Source: Asterias rubens (Eukaryota > Echinodermata > Asteroidea > Forcipulatida > Asteriidae). Taken from it: a stretch of DNA of 64,000 nucleotides. Shown here piece after piece: positions 1-13,152 of the stretch. The stretch's first letter is position 1; every line of letters begins with the position of its first letter. The stretch lies in contig NW_022985707.1 in NCBI RefSeq assembly GCF_902459465.1, positions 161,231-225,230 on the forward strand. Direction: 5' to 3'. Below the pieces are notes generated by a model. It searched no databases, had not been told where the DNA came from, and saw nothing but the letters and a program-made list of their open reading frames with translations. Position numbers and translations under genes: made by a program.

Positions 1-790
1 TGTACCGGCTATGGCTCTATCAGCCAGACTGAATCTCTACACTAGACTGGATAAACACAGTTACATGTACGTCTCTTGCAGCTTTGGCTTCATGCTTTGG
101 CTTCATCGGCCAGTTTGAAGCTCCATATTACAATAGTACAGTATCCGTACCGGCTATGGCTCTATCAGCCAGACTGAATCTCTACACGAGACTGGATAAA
201 CCATGATAAACACAGCTACATGTACATGTAGGTCCCTTGCAGCTTTGACTACATCGGCCAGTTTGAAGCTCCATAATTACAATAACATAGTATACGTACC
301 ATCTATATGGCTCTATCAGCCAGACTGAATCTCTACACGAGACTGGATTTAAACACAGCTAGGTTCTTTGCAGCTTTGGCTACATCAGCCAGTTTGAAGC
401 TCCATATTACAAAAAAAAAACAGTATCCGTACCGGCTATGGCTCTATCAGCCAGACTGAATGTCTACACGAGACTGGATAAACACAGCTACACGTACATG
501 TAGGTCCCTTGCAGCTTTGGCTACATCGGCCAGTTTGAAGCTCCATATTACAATAGTACAGTATCCGTACCAGCTATGGCTCTATCAGCCAGACTGAATC
601 TCTACACTAGACCGAATAACTGAAGGCTCCTTATTTAAGCAGCTCTGGCTACATCAGCCAGTTTGAAGCTCCATATTACAATAACATAGTATTCTTATTG
701 GCTATGGCTCTATCAGCCAGTTTGAATCCCTACACTGGACCAGATAAATAAAGGGTCCTTAGCAGCTTTTGCTACGTCAGCCATTAAGCC
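1..790 (+). repeat. Satellite array, left block
   Basis: Tandem copies of a unit of roughly 120-145 bp, each containing a 'ggctatggctctatcagcc' stretch followed by a 'ggccagtttgaagctcc' stretch. Units differ by indels and some carry extra 'catgtacatgtagg' sequence. It is the same family as the 2334-7661 array but in the opposite orientation and more diverged. The array runs off the left edge of the window. No coding potential is seen because the frame is broken in every unit. Confidence 0.9.
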
Positions 791-2333
791 TTATATACAG
801 GCATGCAACTTTTCTGCGGAATGCCACGTGTTTTTGAAATGATAACCGCTAAAAAAAAAACATATCTTAAAAAAATAAATATACGCAATTTTATGTATAT
901 ATTTTTTTATTTTTTTTAAGCCTATCATATGCCTGGCAACAACAATGTACAATTACAATCATGTAAAATGAGCCTAGTACATGCTCACAATGCACCTCAC
1001 AGCATTATAAACCTTAACATTTTCTAGAGTACCATTGTGGGTCTCATGTCCCATGGCTTTTCGGCTGCCTCGCTGTAGTTAGGACAGAAGTTTGCCTGTA
1101 CTGGCCAATACTTGTTTTGTTTCAGTTATAGACTCCTTTCAATTTTTAATTTTTAAATTAATTTTTTTCATTGCTGCTGTTTTTTCTTTTTTTATTTGTA
1201 TTGTTTATCATGGACAGCTACACTTTATTGTAATGGATTTTTTTTTATGGCATGTGGAAGTAATTTCATTTAAATTTAATATAATTGATATACTTTTTGC
1301 ATTTTTATTTTATTAATAAAAACTTACGAGTTACAATGCTGGTTGAATTTTCGTCTGATAATTATTATTATTATTATTTTGTTTATGCACCGCACCTTTT
1401 TTTTTCTGACATCTGTCTACTGTTTTTTGGCGGCACACCATTTTGGCAAAATTGTAGAAAAACTCTATTAGGCCAATACTGGTTTTGTAGCTGCACCATA
1501 GAAAATCTTTTCTTGGAGACGACTGTTTTTTTTAGCACCACGCCATTTTGGCAAAATGGTATAGAAAACATTTTCGGGCCAACACTGGTTTCGAAGTGGC
1601 ATGCCATTTTAGCAAATAATGGTATAAAAAACTGTTCTGTGCCAATAGGCCTACTGATTTTGTAACGGCGCACCATTGGGCCAACATTAAACTGACATTG
1701 GTCATAATATGCAATTTTCAAGGCAGGGTGTCAAATTGTGCCACAAGATGGCTTTAAAAGATTGTGAAAACAATTAAAAACTGACAAAGTAATGTAACTT
1801 GATGGGTTTTTTTTTGCTATAAAATACCCCCAAAATTGTAGATATTAATAAATCTTGATTGCAATAATGTAATAATTTGGAATAACTGATAATCAAATTC
1901 AACGGAAGTTTAATTATATAATTATAAGTCTTCTCACTTGGTGTAGCTCAACATTGCATAAAATAACAAACCTGTGAAAATTTCCAAATCTGAGGTCTCG
2001 AAATCAAATTTGTGGAAAATTACTTCTTTCTCGAAAACTACTCGACTTCAATTATTTTGAGTAATTGCCAATAGTGTCCCCTGCCAATATTGGTTCTACG
2101 TCTGATACCAACACAATGCCGAATATTGTTTAATTACTAAAAAACAAAGTTGGCTCAACATTGATCGCCAGTGTAAAACGAAGGTGATTCTGCTGACCTA
2201 CAGTCAACGTTGGCCCAATGTCAGAACCAAACATAGTGCCAATGCCGATTGTGGCGACGTAGTGCCAACATGGGGCAAACGCCAACAGTGCCGATTAAAC
2301 ACCAACGTCGGCCCAGTGATGAATGTTATCTGG
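791..2333. other. Spacer between inverted satellite blocks, with degenerate repeats
   Basis: AT-rich, no gene seen. 1430-1690 holds about four degenerate repeats of roughly 80-100 bp built on 'ccattttggcaaaa' and 'gccaatactggtttt'. 1926-2083 is a partial copy of the abundant palindromic element described at 17518. 2085-2330 is rich in 'gccaacgttggcccaatg'-like words in varied order, a decayed tandem repeat of unknown type. Open frames here (for example 1383-1721 on the minus strand) only follow these repeats. Confidence 0.6.
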
Positions 2334-5300
2334 GCAGATAGGCGGTAAGAACATAAAGCTTCAAACTGGCATTTAGCCAAAGCTGATAAGGAGCCTATGT
2401 TTATCAAGTCCAGTAAACAGATTCAGACTGGCTAACAGAGCCATAGCCGGTCAGAAAGGAAACTGTGTTAATTGAGCTTTAAACTGGCTGATGTAGCTGA
2501 AGCTGCTAAGAAGCCTGTGTTTATCAAGTCTAGTAAATAGATTCAGACTGGCTAATAGAGCCATAGCCGGTCAGGAAGGATACTGTTTTAATTGAGCTTC
2601 AAACTGGCTGATGTAGCCAAAGCTGCTAAGGAGCCAGTGTTTGTCAAGTCCAGTAAATAGTTTCAGACTGGCTAATAGAGTCATAGTCGGTAGGAAAGGA
2701 TACTGTGTTAATTGAGCTTCACACTGGCTGATGTAGCCAAAGCTGTAAAGGAGCCTGTGTTTATCCAGTCCAGTAAATAGATTCAGACTGGCTAATAGAG
2801 CCATAGCCAGTCGGAAAGGATACTGTGTTAATTGAGCTTCAAACTGGCTGATGTAGCCAAAGCTGCTGTGTTTATCAAGTCCAGTAAACAGATTCAGACT
2901 GGCTAATAGAGCCATAGCCGGTCAGAAAGGATACTGTGTTAATGGAGCTTCAAACTGGCTGATGTAGCCAAAGCTGCAAAGGAGCCTGTGTTTATCAAGT
3001 CCAGTAAATAGATTCAGACTGGCTAATAGAGTCATAGCCGGTCGGAAAGGATACTGTGTTAATGGAGCTTCAAACTGGCTGATGTAGCCAAAGCTGCTAA
3101 GGAGCCTGTGTTTAGCCAGTCCAGTAAAGAGATTCAGACTGGCTAATAAGGATAGCTGGTCGGAAAGGATACTGTGTTGATGGAGCTTCAAACTGGCTGA
3201 TGTAGCCAAAGCTGCTAAGGAGCCTGTGTTTATCAAGTCCAGTAAATAGACTCAGACTGGTTAATAGAGCCATAGCCGGTCAGAAAGGATACTGTGTAAA
3301 TGGAGCTTCAAACTGGCTGATGTAGCCAAAGCTGCCAAGGAGCCTGTGTTTATCAAGTCCAGTAAATAGACTCAGACTGGCTAAAAGAGCCATAGCCGGT
3401 CGGTAAGGATACTGTGTTAATTGAGCTTCAAACAAAGCTGCTAAGGAGCCTGTGTTCATCAAGTCCAGTAAATAGACTCAGTCTGGTTAATAGAGCCATA
3501 GCCGGTCGGTAAGGATACTGTGTTAATTGAGCTTCAAACTGGCTGATGTAGCCAAAGCTGCTGTGTTTATCAAGTCCAGTAAACAGATTCAGACTGGCTA
3601 ATAGAGCCATAGCCGGTCGGAAAGGATACTGTGTTAATGGAGCTTCAAACTGGCTGATGTAGCCAAAGCTGCAAAGGAGCCTGTGTTTATCAAGTCCAGT
3701 AAATAGACTCAGACTGGCTAATAGTTTATCAAGTCCAGTAAATAGATTCAGACTGGCTAATAGAGTCATAGTCGGTAGGAAAGGATACTGTGTTAATGGA
3801 GCTTCACACTGGCTGATGTAGCCAAAACTGCTAAGGAGCCTGTGTTTATCCAGTCCAGTAAAGAGATTCAGACTGGCTAATAGGGCCATAGCTGGTCGGA
3901 AAGGATACTGTGTTAATGGAGCTTCAAACTGGCTGATGTAGCCAAAGCTGCTATAAGGAGCCTGTGTTTATCAAGTCCAGTAAATAGACTCAGACTGGCC
4001 GGTTCATAGAGCCATAGCCGGTCGGTAAGGATACTGTGTTAACTTCAAACTGGCTGATGTAGCCAAAGCTGCTAAGGAGCCAGTGTTTGTCAAGTCCAGT
4101 AAATAGATTCAGACTGGCTAATAGAGTCATAGTCGGTAGGAAAGGATACTGTGTTAATTGAGCTTCACACTGGCTGATGTAGCCAAAGCTGTAAAGGAGC
4201 CTGTGTTTATCCAGTCCAGTAAATAGATTCAGACTGGCTAATAGAGCCATAGCCAGTCGGAAAGGATACTGTGTTAATTGAGCTTCAAACTGGCTGATGT
4301 AGCCAAAGCTGCTGTGTTTATCAAGTCCAGTAAACAGATTCAGACTGGCTAATAGAGCCATAGCCGGTCGGAAAGGACACTGTGTTAATGGAGCTTCAAA
4401 CTGGCTGATGTAGCCAAAGCTGCTACGGAGCCTGTGTTTATCAGGTCCAGTGAAATAGACTCAGACTGGCTAACAGAGCCATAGCCGGTCGGAAAGGATA
4501 CTGTGTTAATGGAGCTTCAAACTGGCTGATGTAGCCAAAGCTGCTAAGGAGCCTGTGTTTATCAAGTCCAGTAACGAGATTCAGACTGGCTAATAGAGCC
4601 ATAGCCGGTCGGAAAGGATACTGTGTTAATGGAGCTTCAAACTGGCTGATGTAGCCAAAGCTGCTAAGGAGCCTGTGTTTATCAAGTCCAGTAAATAGAC
4701 TCAGACTGGTTAATAGAGCCATAGCCGGTCAGAAAGGATACTGTGTAAATGGAGCTTCAAACTGGCTGATGCAGCCAAAGCTGCTACGGAGCCTGTGTTT
4801 ATCAGGTCCAGTGAAATAGACTCAGACTGGCTAACAGAGCCATAGCCGGTCGGAAAGGATACTGTGTTAATGGAGCTTCAAACTGGCTGATGTAGCCAAA
4901 GCTGCTAAGGAGCCAAAGCTGCTGTGTTTATCAAGTCCAGTAAACAGATTCAGACTGGCTAATAGAGCCATAGCCGGTCGGAAAGGATACTGTGTTAATG
5001 GAGCTTCAAACTGGCTGATGTAGCCAAAGCTGCTACGGAGCCTGTGTTTATCAAGTCCAGTGAAATAGACTCAGACTGGCTAACAGAGCCATAGCCTGTC
5101 GGTAAGGATACTGTGTTAATTGAGCTTCTAAGGAGCCTGTGTTTATCCAGTCCAGTAAAGAGATTCAGACTGGCTAATAGAGCCATAGCCGGTCGGAAAG
5201 GATACTGTGTTAATGGAGCTTCAAACTGGCTGACTTAGCCAAAACTGCTAAGGAGCCTGTGTTTATCAAGTCAAGTAAATAGACTCAGACTGGTTAATAG

Positions 5301-7661
5301 GGCCATAGCCGGTCGGTAAGGATACTGTGTTTATCAAGTCCAGTAAATAGACTCAGACTGGCTAATAGAGCCATAGCCGGTCAGAAAGGATACTGTGTTA
5401 ATGGAGCTTCAAACTGGCTGATGTAGCCAAAGCTGCAAAGGAGCCTGTGTTTATCAAGTCCAGTAAATAGACTCAGACTGGCTAATAGTTTATCAAGTCC
5501 AGTAAATAGATTCAGACTGGCTAATAGAGTCATAGTCGGTAGGAAAGGATACTGTGTTAATGGAGCTTCACACTGGCTGATGTAGCCAAAACTGCTAAGG
5601 AGCCTGTGTTTATCCAGTCCAGTAAAGAGATTCAGACTGGCTATAATAGGGCCATAGCTAGTCGGAAAGGATACTGTGTTAATGGAGCTTCAAACTGGCT
5701 GATGTAGCCAAAGCTGCTGTGTTTATCAAGTCCAGTAAATAGATTCAGACTGGCTAATAGAGCCATAGCCGGTCGGAAAGGATACTGTGTTAATTGAGCT
5801 TTAAACTGGCTGATGTAGCCGAAGCTGCTAAGAAGCCTGTGTTCATCAAGTCTAGTAAATAGATTCAGACTGGCTAATAGAGCCATAGCCGGTCAGGAAG
5901 GATACTGTGTTAATTGAGCTTCAAACTGGCTGATGTAGCCAAAGCTGCTGTGTTTATCAAGTCCAGTAAACAGATTCAGACTGGCTAATAGAGCCATAGC
6001 CGGTCGGAAAGGATACTGTGTTAATGGAGCTTCAAACTGGCTGATGTAGCCAAAGCTGCTACGGAGCCTGTGTTTATCAAGTCCAGTAAAAAGACTCAGA
6101 CTGGCTAATAGAGCCATAGCCTGTCGGTAAGGATACTGTGTTATTTTGAGCTTCAAACTGGCTGATGCAGCCAAAGCTGCTAAGGAGCCTGTGTTTATCC
6201 AGTCCAGTAAAGAGATTCAGACTGGCTAACAGAGCCATAGCCGGTCGGAAAGGATACTGTGTAAATGGAGCTTCAAACTGGCTGATGTAGCCAAAGCTGC
6301 TAAGGAGCCTGTGTTTATCAAGTCCAGTAAAAAGACTCAGACTGGCTAATAGAGCCATAGCCTGTCGGTAAGGATACTGTGTTATTTTGAGCTTCAAACT
6401 GGCTGATGCAGCCAAAGCTGCTAAGGAGCCTGTGTTTATCCAGTCCAGTAAAGAGATTCAGACTGGCTAATAGAGCCATAGCTGGTCGGAAAGGATACTG
6501 TGTAAATGGAGCTTCAAACTGGCTGATGTAGCCAAAGCTGCCAAGGAGCCTGTGTTCATCAAGTCCAGTAGATAGACTCAGACTGGCTAATAGAGCCATA
6601 GCCGGACGGTAAGGATACTGTGTTAATTGAGCTTCAAACTGGCTGATGTAGCCAAAGCTGCTAAGGAGCCTGTGTTCATCAAGTCCAGTAAATAGACTCA
6701 GTCTGGTTAATAGAGCCATAGCCGGTCGGTAAGGATACTGTGTTAATTGAGCTTCAAACTGGCTGATGTAGCCAAAGCTGCTGTGTTTATCAAGTCCAGT
6801 AAACAGATTCAGACTGGCTAATAGAGCCATAGCCGGTCGGAAAGGATACTGTGTTAATGGAGCTTCAAACTGGCTGATGTAGCCAAAGCTGCTACGGAGC
6901 CTGTGTTTATCAAGTCCAGTGAAATAGACTCAGACTGGCTAACAGAGCCATAGCCTGTCGGTAAGGATACTGTGTTAATTGAGCTTCTAAGGAGCCTGTG
7001 TTTATCCAGTCCAGTAAAGAGATTCAGACTGGCTAATAGAGCCATAGCCGGTCGGAAAGGATACTGTGTTAATGGAGCTTCAAACTGGCTGATGTAGCCA
7101 AAGCTGCTAAGGAGCCTGTGTTTATCAAGTCCAGTAAATAGACTCAGACTGGCTAATAGAGCCACAGCCGGTCAGAAAGGATACTGTGCTAATGGAGCTT
7201 CAAACTGGCTGATGTAGCCAAAGCTGCAAAGGAGCCTGTGTTTATCAAGTCCAGTAAATAGACTCAGACTGGCTAATAGTTTATCAAGTCCAGTAAATAG
7301 ATTCAGACTGGCTAATAGAGTCATAGTCGGTAGGAAAGGATACTGTGTTAATGGAGCTTCACACTGGCTGATGTAGCCAAAACTGCTAAGGAGCCTGTGT
7401 TTATCCAGTCCAGTAAAGAGATTCAGACTGGCTAATAGGGCCATAGCTGGTCGGAAAGGATACTGTGTTAATGGAGCTTCAAACTGGCTGATGTAGCCAA
7501 AGCTGCTATAAGGAGCCTGTGTTTATCAAGTCCAGTAAATAGACTCAGACTGGCCGGTTCATAGAGCCATAGCCGGTCGGTAAGGATACTGTGTTAACTT
7601 CAAACTGGCTGATGTAGCCAAAGCTGCTAAGGAGCCTGTGTTTATCAAATCAGACTGGCTA
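2334..7661 (-). repeat. 120-bp satellite array with higher-order structure
   Basis: About 44 tandem copies of a 120-bp unit, inverted relative to the block at 1-790. Read on the minus strand the unit is exactly 40 codons and begins with 'MALLASL', so many units stay open and give repetitive frames of up to 170 codons. Variant units recur in order: a truncated junction 'ggctaatagtttatcaag' occurs near 3715, 5480 and 7271 (about 1.76 and 1.79 kb apart), and a unit with 'gctgctataagg' plus 'ggccggttcatag' occurs near 3950 and 7502. This indicates a higher-order repeat of about 15 units. No promoter, intron or conserved start was found, so I read it as satellite DNA. Confidence 0.9.
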
Positions 7662-7662
7662 T

Positions 7663-8629
7663 GAGCTATATTGACTAGAGCGCTAACTTGCTCCGCGTTT
7701 TGAAGCCACCCTGAGCGCAGACATGTTTGATGTGTTGCGTGACTACGGAACGACCATAGAGCTATATATATTGACTAGAGCGCTAACACCCCAATGTACA
7801 CGCACTAAGGGTTTGAAGCCGTGTGGGCGCATCCATGTTTATGTACAAACCAATACAAAAGCTTGAAATTTTGTACGGCAATTGTTTGGCTATTTGCATG
7901 ATAGTGCGTTTGTTCTTTTCTATGTGTCATCGAACCCAAAATTGCATCAATGTGAACGCACAATCGGCTGATGAGCGTACAAACTGCGAGCGTCATGCGC
8001 GTCATGTTTAAAAGGCGCGTTTACTTTTTTTAGTACGTCAATTTACGGTTTTGTAGTGCGGACGTACGCGAATGGGCAGTCGCGTACGTAAGCGCACACG
8101 CCGAATGTAAAAAAATCGCGGCAATGTGTGTTCTTCAAAATTAAAATCATTCCGTAGTCACGCAACACATCAAACATGTCTGCGCCCAGGGTGGCTTCAA
8201 AACGCAGAGCAAGTTAGCGCTCTAGTCAATATATATAGCTCTATGGGAACGACACACATCGGCATGTGTGTTTTCGTATGCGACTGCCCACTCGCGCACG
8301 TCCGCGCTACGGAAACCGTAAGTTCGACTTTCAGTGATTGACGTACTAAAAAAAAGTATACGCGCCTTTTAAACATGACGCGCATGACGCTCGCAGTTTT
8401 GTACGCTCATCAGCAGATTGTGCGTATACATTTGTTGCATTTTTTGGTTCGATGACACATAGAAAAGAACAAACGCACTATCATGCAAATAGCCGTACAA
8501 TTGCCGTACAAAATTTCAAGCTTTTGTATTTGTTTGTACGATGCGCCGACACGGCTTCAAAACCTTAGTGTGTGTGTATAACGGGGTGTTAGCGCTCTAG
8601 TCAATATATATAGCTCTATGGCATAAATA
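7663..8629. mobile_element. Two interleaved fold-back elements
   Basis: Arm A (7663-7749) is matched by its inverted copy A' (8151-8244). Arm B (7756-8092) is matched by its inverted copy B' (about 8276-8629). The order is A-B-A'-B', so the two inverted repeats interlock. All four outer ends share 'ttgactagagcgctaac' or its complement. No transposase is seen; the open frames inside are by-products of the long arms. Likely a compound MITE of unknown superfamily. Confidence 0.8.
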
Positions 8630-8952
8630 ACAAGCCTGTGAAAATTTGAGCTCCATGATGATCGGTCATCAAGGTTGGGAGACAATAATGAAAGAAAAAA
8701 CACCCTTGTCACGCGGAGTTGTGCGATTTCAGATGCTTGATTTCGAGACTTCAGAATCTAAATCTAAGGTCTCGAAATCAAATTCGATATAAATTACTTC
8801 TTTCTCGAAAACTGCGTCACTTCAGAGGGAGCCCGCCGTTTCTCACAATGTTTTACACCATCAACCTCTTCCCATTAGCCTACTCGTAATCAAGAATGGT
8901 TTTATGCTAATAATTATTTTGAGTAATTACCAAAATAGTGTCTACTGCCTTT
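8630..8952 (-). mobile_element. Palindromic MITE, family R1 copy
   Basis: A copy of the most abundant small element in the window (see 17518-17892), reversed. It contains 'gcctgtgaaaatttgagc', 'gaggtctcgaaatcaaa' and the end 'ttgagtaattacc'. It directly abuts the end of the fold-back element at 8629. Confidence 0.8.
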
Positions 8953-11900
8953 AAACGGTTCCGAAATTCGTTGTGTGTAATGAATCTGAAATGGCAATTA
9001 AAACTGATACGTCACATCAGTTTTGGATCAACAAACAAATTGTAAAAAAAAGGGGGCGAACAAAACATTCCGCTACTCAACCAGAATGCTGCGAGCCTTT
9101 TTGTACAAAATGTTGCCATCTTCATTTACGCATATACATGCCCAGCCAGACGGCTTCCAACCCTGAGATCACACAGCTGTCATTTTGCTATAAGATTGTC
9201 ATTGGCTATAATTATATCAAACCACAAAAAAATTCCTCAAATTATAAAAACAAAGACCAAACAAACTATAAACTGAGATCGAGTCTTGACTCAGGGGACC
9301 GGGGGTCTTCGTTTCGACTTTTCTGAATAATTGTTTAATTCACAATGATCATTGTAGCCAAGATTATTAATTTGTATTTTTTCTTCAATACAAAGCTTCA
9401 GTAGAAGTGTGTAAACACCTGCAATCGGCAAATCTCCTTTGTTCAACTCTGCGATGTCAACAAGGGACTCAGGACCCCCCCCCCCCCCCCCGATCGAGAT
9501 CGAGATGCTTGAGGCACTCTATGCTTGAGGTGACTTCTTGTGCGACATGGAATTCCAAATGTTAATTTCACCATTAAGAACTTGAAATAAAACAAAATCC
9601 AGAAATTTGCCATAAAAAAGGGCAATTTGGGGGATTTGAGGTCGGCATTCAAAAGAACAGTATTCCAGAGTTTTGTTCTTGTGCTAGCTCCCCCTCAGTA
9701 GGCGATTGGTGGCGCTCTACTGTCAAGGAAGGTGTCGGAGGCCGCGGCTCGCGAATTTTTTTCCCCCAGCATGGTAAAGGCCACTCGCGTTCCAAATCAC
9801 AGTCTGTGTGTGTTGGCTGGGAACCGTTTGTGCGGTGTGCTGGTACTGCTGTGTATTTTCAGATACTACATCCTGAAACCGACCTAGTGCGACAATAAAC
9901 TAATATTGTAAATAAGAAGAGAATTAATTGATTGATTGAGGTTATATTGAGAAGGTATGTTTGCTAGCTCTTTAAATATTACCATTTCACATTTTCCCTG
10001 TCTATTTCTCGAATACATTATCTCTCTCAGCTGAATCATCTGATCTGGTCTTCGGTTCAGGTTCAGCGGCGTCTCAAATAAAGTGAATATGATGACAGGT
10101 TTTCGAGTATTATTAACCCCACCCATCATACATGTACGTAGTACGAGTACTACCAAAAGTACCATGACTACTGAGTGGCTACACTAGCCTTGCCCACAAA
10201 AGTGGGGCTAGTTTTCGAGATGACGACGTATTTTGCTATTCTCTATCATTTTATCAATTATTGAATCATTGACCATTAAATTATCATTAGTTAGACCCAT
10301 CCCAGCCCAGTAACTGATCATAAACTTACTGAGGCGCTGTGTTATTTTAATGTTTACTCCTATCCTACCTAGTTATCCTGGTGTCATGTGTTTTCAGTAG
10401 GATAACAGGAAAACAATTCACAATTAAAATCTGAATGTTTTTTTGTTCAAATCATCTATCAATTTTTTTAACAATAACACTTACACTTCACATGGTGTGT
10501 TGAAGTTTTTAAAGTTTTGGTTTTACGCTGCGAGAGACAGTCGGCCATTAACAGTGCTTAAATGCATGCACGACATTGGAGCAACGTCATATGTTTTCAC
10601 ACCTTTCATTGGTTGGTATTTTATTGAATATTCAGAAGCTAGTATGGCGTGTGGACACTTATTCTCAAACGTCTGGGGTTTATTGGTAAAAAAATGGTAC
10701 ACACCAATAAGTATCCGAATGAAATATTGACCGTGTCCGGCGTGCAGAATAAATCAAAAATATTAGTCAATTACTACTTAAAAAATTTAATTACATTTTT
10801 GTTCTAAGGCATTTATATGGCTACTATGAGTATATTAGAATCCAGAGATATCAAAGGCATGAAAGTAAAACACCCCACCGCCCTTGAAGCACACACACTT
10901 CATAACAATCCGTTTTCCCCCATTTCAGACCAGTAACGTTTGGTTTCAGGAGATAAGAAACCAATCTATGATGTTTTCTCTTTAATATAGACTTAATATT
11001 TATTACGCTCATCGGAATTTGTTACAGTATGCTGTTTTTTGTAATTTTCACTTAAAATATTTTATTTTTTTCGCCATATTGGCACACCATAGAATCCCAA
11101 ATAGTAACCACCTCACATGATCCATCTAGTGACTAAAGCAGAATAAAACTCAATCTAGCAGATAGTAATTTTGTTTTGAACTTTTGAGGTTGGATGATGT
11201 TTCTTTGACTCATTTGAATGTTGGCATAATAATGCACTAGTGATTTGTACCAAAAATCAATCATTTTATAATGTTTGGGCATAACCAACGACAGGAAACT
11301 TTATTCTCAGCATGATTAAGCCAGATGAAAATACAGACCGTGAGTAAACTGCATAGCTTCTGTCACCGGTGCAGCTTGCACAATCTCGCCGTAAACGGGA
11401 ATCAAAGTTGGGGTTCGAAAACATATGAGGGTCGATAACGTATGACGCTACGATACTTACTCTTAAATCTTAGAACTATTCGTCGGTATCGTCTCCACTA
11501 CGTTACACACTTGGCTTCTACAATAGCGGAACGAACTTCATAGTTCCAACTTCTAATGCCTAATCTAATTCTAACTACTCAGTAGTAGTACAGCACTACT
11601 GTACTACTGCTACATCATTGTACACTCATGACACTAGGATAGGGGTAGGGCGCTGAAGTTGCAATAACGTAACCCTCCTCCACTTGGACTTGCGGCCGTC
11701 AGGTAGGAGGACGGTTACGCTATCGCAACTAGCCTAGGCGCTATAATGACTATTATGACTCAGTGAGAGTGAAAGAAAATGACTGAGAATGAATTGTTTA
11801 TAGTACTATTCTATTGGTAACATTGCTGATTTTAATTTAAATTAACCATAATTAGACCCAGTAGTAAGTACTTGGGGCCCTGGTACTCCTTTTTTCGAAA

Positions 11901-12938
11901 TGTTGTCATTATCGGTCGTACTAGCATGCCATGACCGATACGAAAAGAATTCGAAAAAAGGAGTACAGCGCCCCAGTCACTGGGTCTACCATAAAAAAAT
12001 TCCAATTTGTTAATTTGTAAAAATGTTAGAAATTATAAAAAAACATTATGATCATCATGAGTCATGAGTAGCTTAGCTAGCAACATCATACAGTACATAC
12101 TCCATGACTGTGTTCCATCCCAACTCAACAATCGCCCAATTGCAACGTGTGCATTGAAGTTTTACTCTAACTCTAACTAACTAAAACAAAATATAAGGAA
12201 ATGCTGTCATCAAATAACAGGAATGAATGTCTCTAAGTAGTCCATACAAACCAGGAAACATGGCTGTTCTTTCCAGTTGGTGCGGCTTTGTTTATTTATT
12301 TACTTAATTTTGTGTCGTGTGTGTGTGTGTGTTTGACTGTGAGTGTTTCTTGTCATTCTATTTCTAAATTATTTATATGCCTTCCTGTCATTCTAAATAG
12401 TTGCTTAACCTATTCCCTGCATGTTAACTAGTACGTTAATTTCTGTAGTTATTATCTTCAAATTTCTATACAATGCATCCGTCCTTCATTATGATACTCA
12501 TCACTAAATACGTGTTTTCTAGTGTATGCTTAAATTGTTATGGCGACATGAAAATAAATTTTCATTGATTGATTGATTGATTGATTGTATAATACCCCTG
12601 AATTTCTGTGCTACTAGCTATTTAAGCAAAGAATGCCTCGTAATGTAGAGTATGCGCACAAGCAAAAACTCCCTGCTTATCTGTGGAATACCCTTCTCTG
12701 CTTCCATGCGCTGATCCTTTGATTACAGTTATTGCGCACAATTGTTAAGGATGACGTCGTCCGTCACATTCGTTTTGTTTTTTGTTTTCTTTTAACCAGG
12801 ACTTTCATTGTTTTTTTTATTAGATTTTGCTAAATCAGTGACCACAGATGTAATTTTTTGCCTTTGTTGGGAAGTGGACTTGCTTTTCTTTGTTTTCCTT
12901 GAAAGCTAACATTGTTTTGTTTCATTTCCTCATTTCAG
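8953..12938. other. Intergenic region without a supported gene
   Basis: No convincing exon. Notable items are a C homopolymer at about 9474-9492, a hairpin around 11657-11730, a (GT)n tract near 12318-12332 and an ATTG tetranucleotide tract at about 12564-12586 of the kind found at LINE 3' ends. A 5' noncoding exon of gene A could lie here but cannot be recognised by eye. Confidence 0.5.
11853..11988. mobile_element. Short palindromic MITE
   Basis: Terminal inverted repeats of about 45 bp: 'tagacccagt' and 'gtactccttttttcgaa' on the left are matched by 'ttcgaaaaaaggagtac' and 'actgggtcta' on the right. Total about 136 bp, no coding capacity. Confidence 0.8.
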
Positions 12939-13152
12939 CATGGTGACACGACACATGTAGCTTTGGGTAATTTTCCAAGGAGCTTGAGTTACAAAAGTTT
13001 CATTGTGGAATAAAACTTTGGATTCATCTCTTCTTTATCAACGGGTTAGACGACCAAGTGGGTCTTCCGCTCAACGAAAGGCACAAGTTAACTCGAGTCT
13101 TGCAGTGGGTTTTTTAACTGGTGATTCACCTTGGGTGAAACTATTATCAAAC

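Noticed and set aside
2571-7444. Long minus-strand frames with repeated 'MALLASL' blocks as a repetitive protein
   Set aside because: The unit is 120 bp so frames stay open automatically; indels break them repeatedly, there is no gene-like start or splice context, and the left block of the same satellite is not open.
7805-8385. Overlapping short frames on both strands
   Set aside because: They mirror each other across the fold-back arms and encode nothing recognisable.
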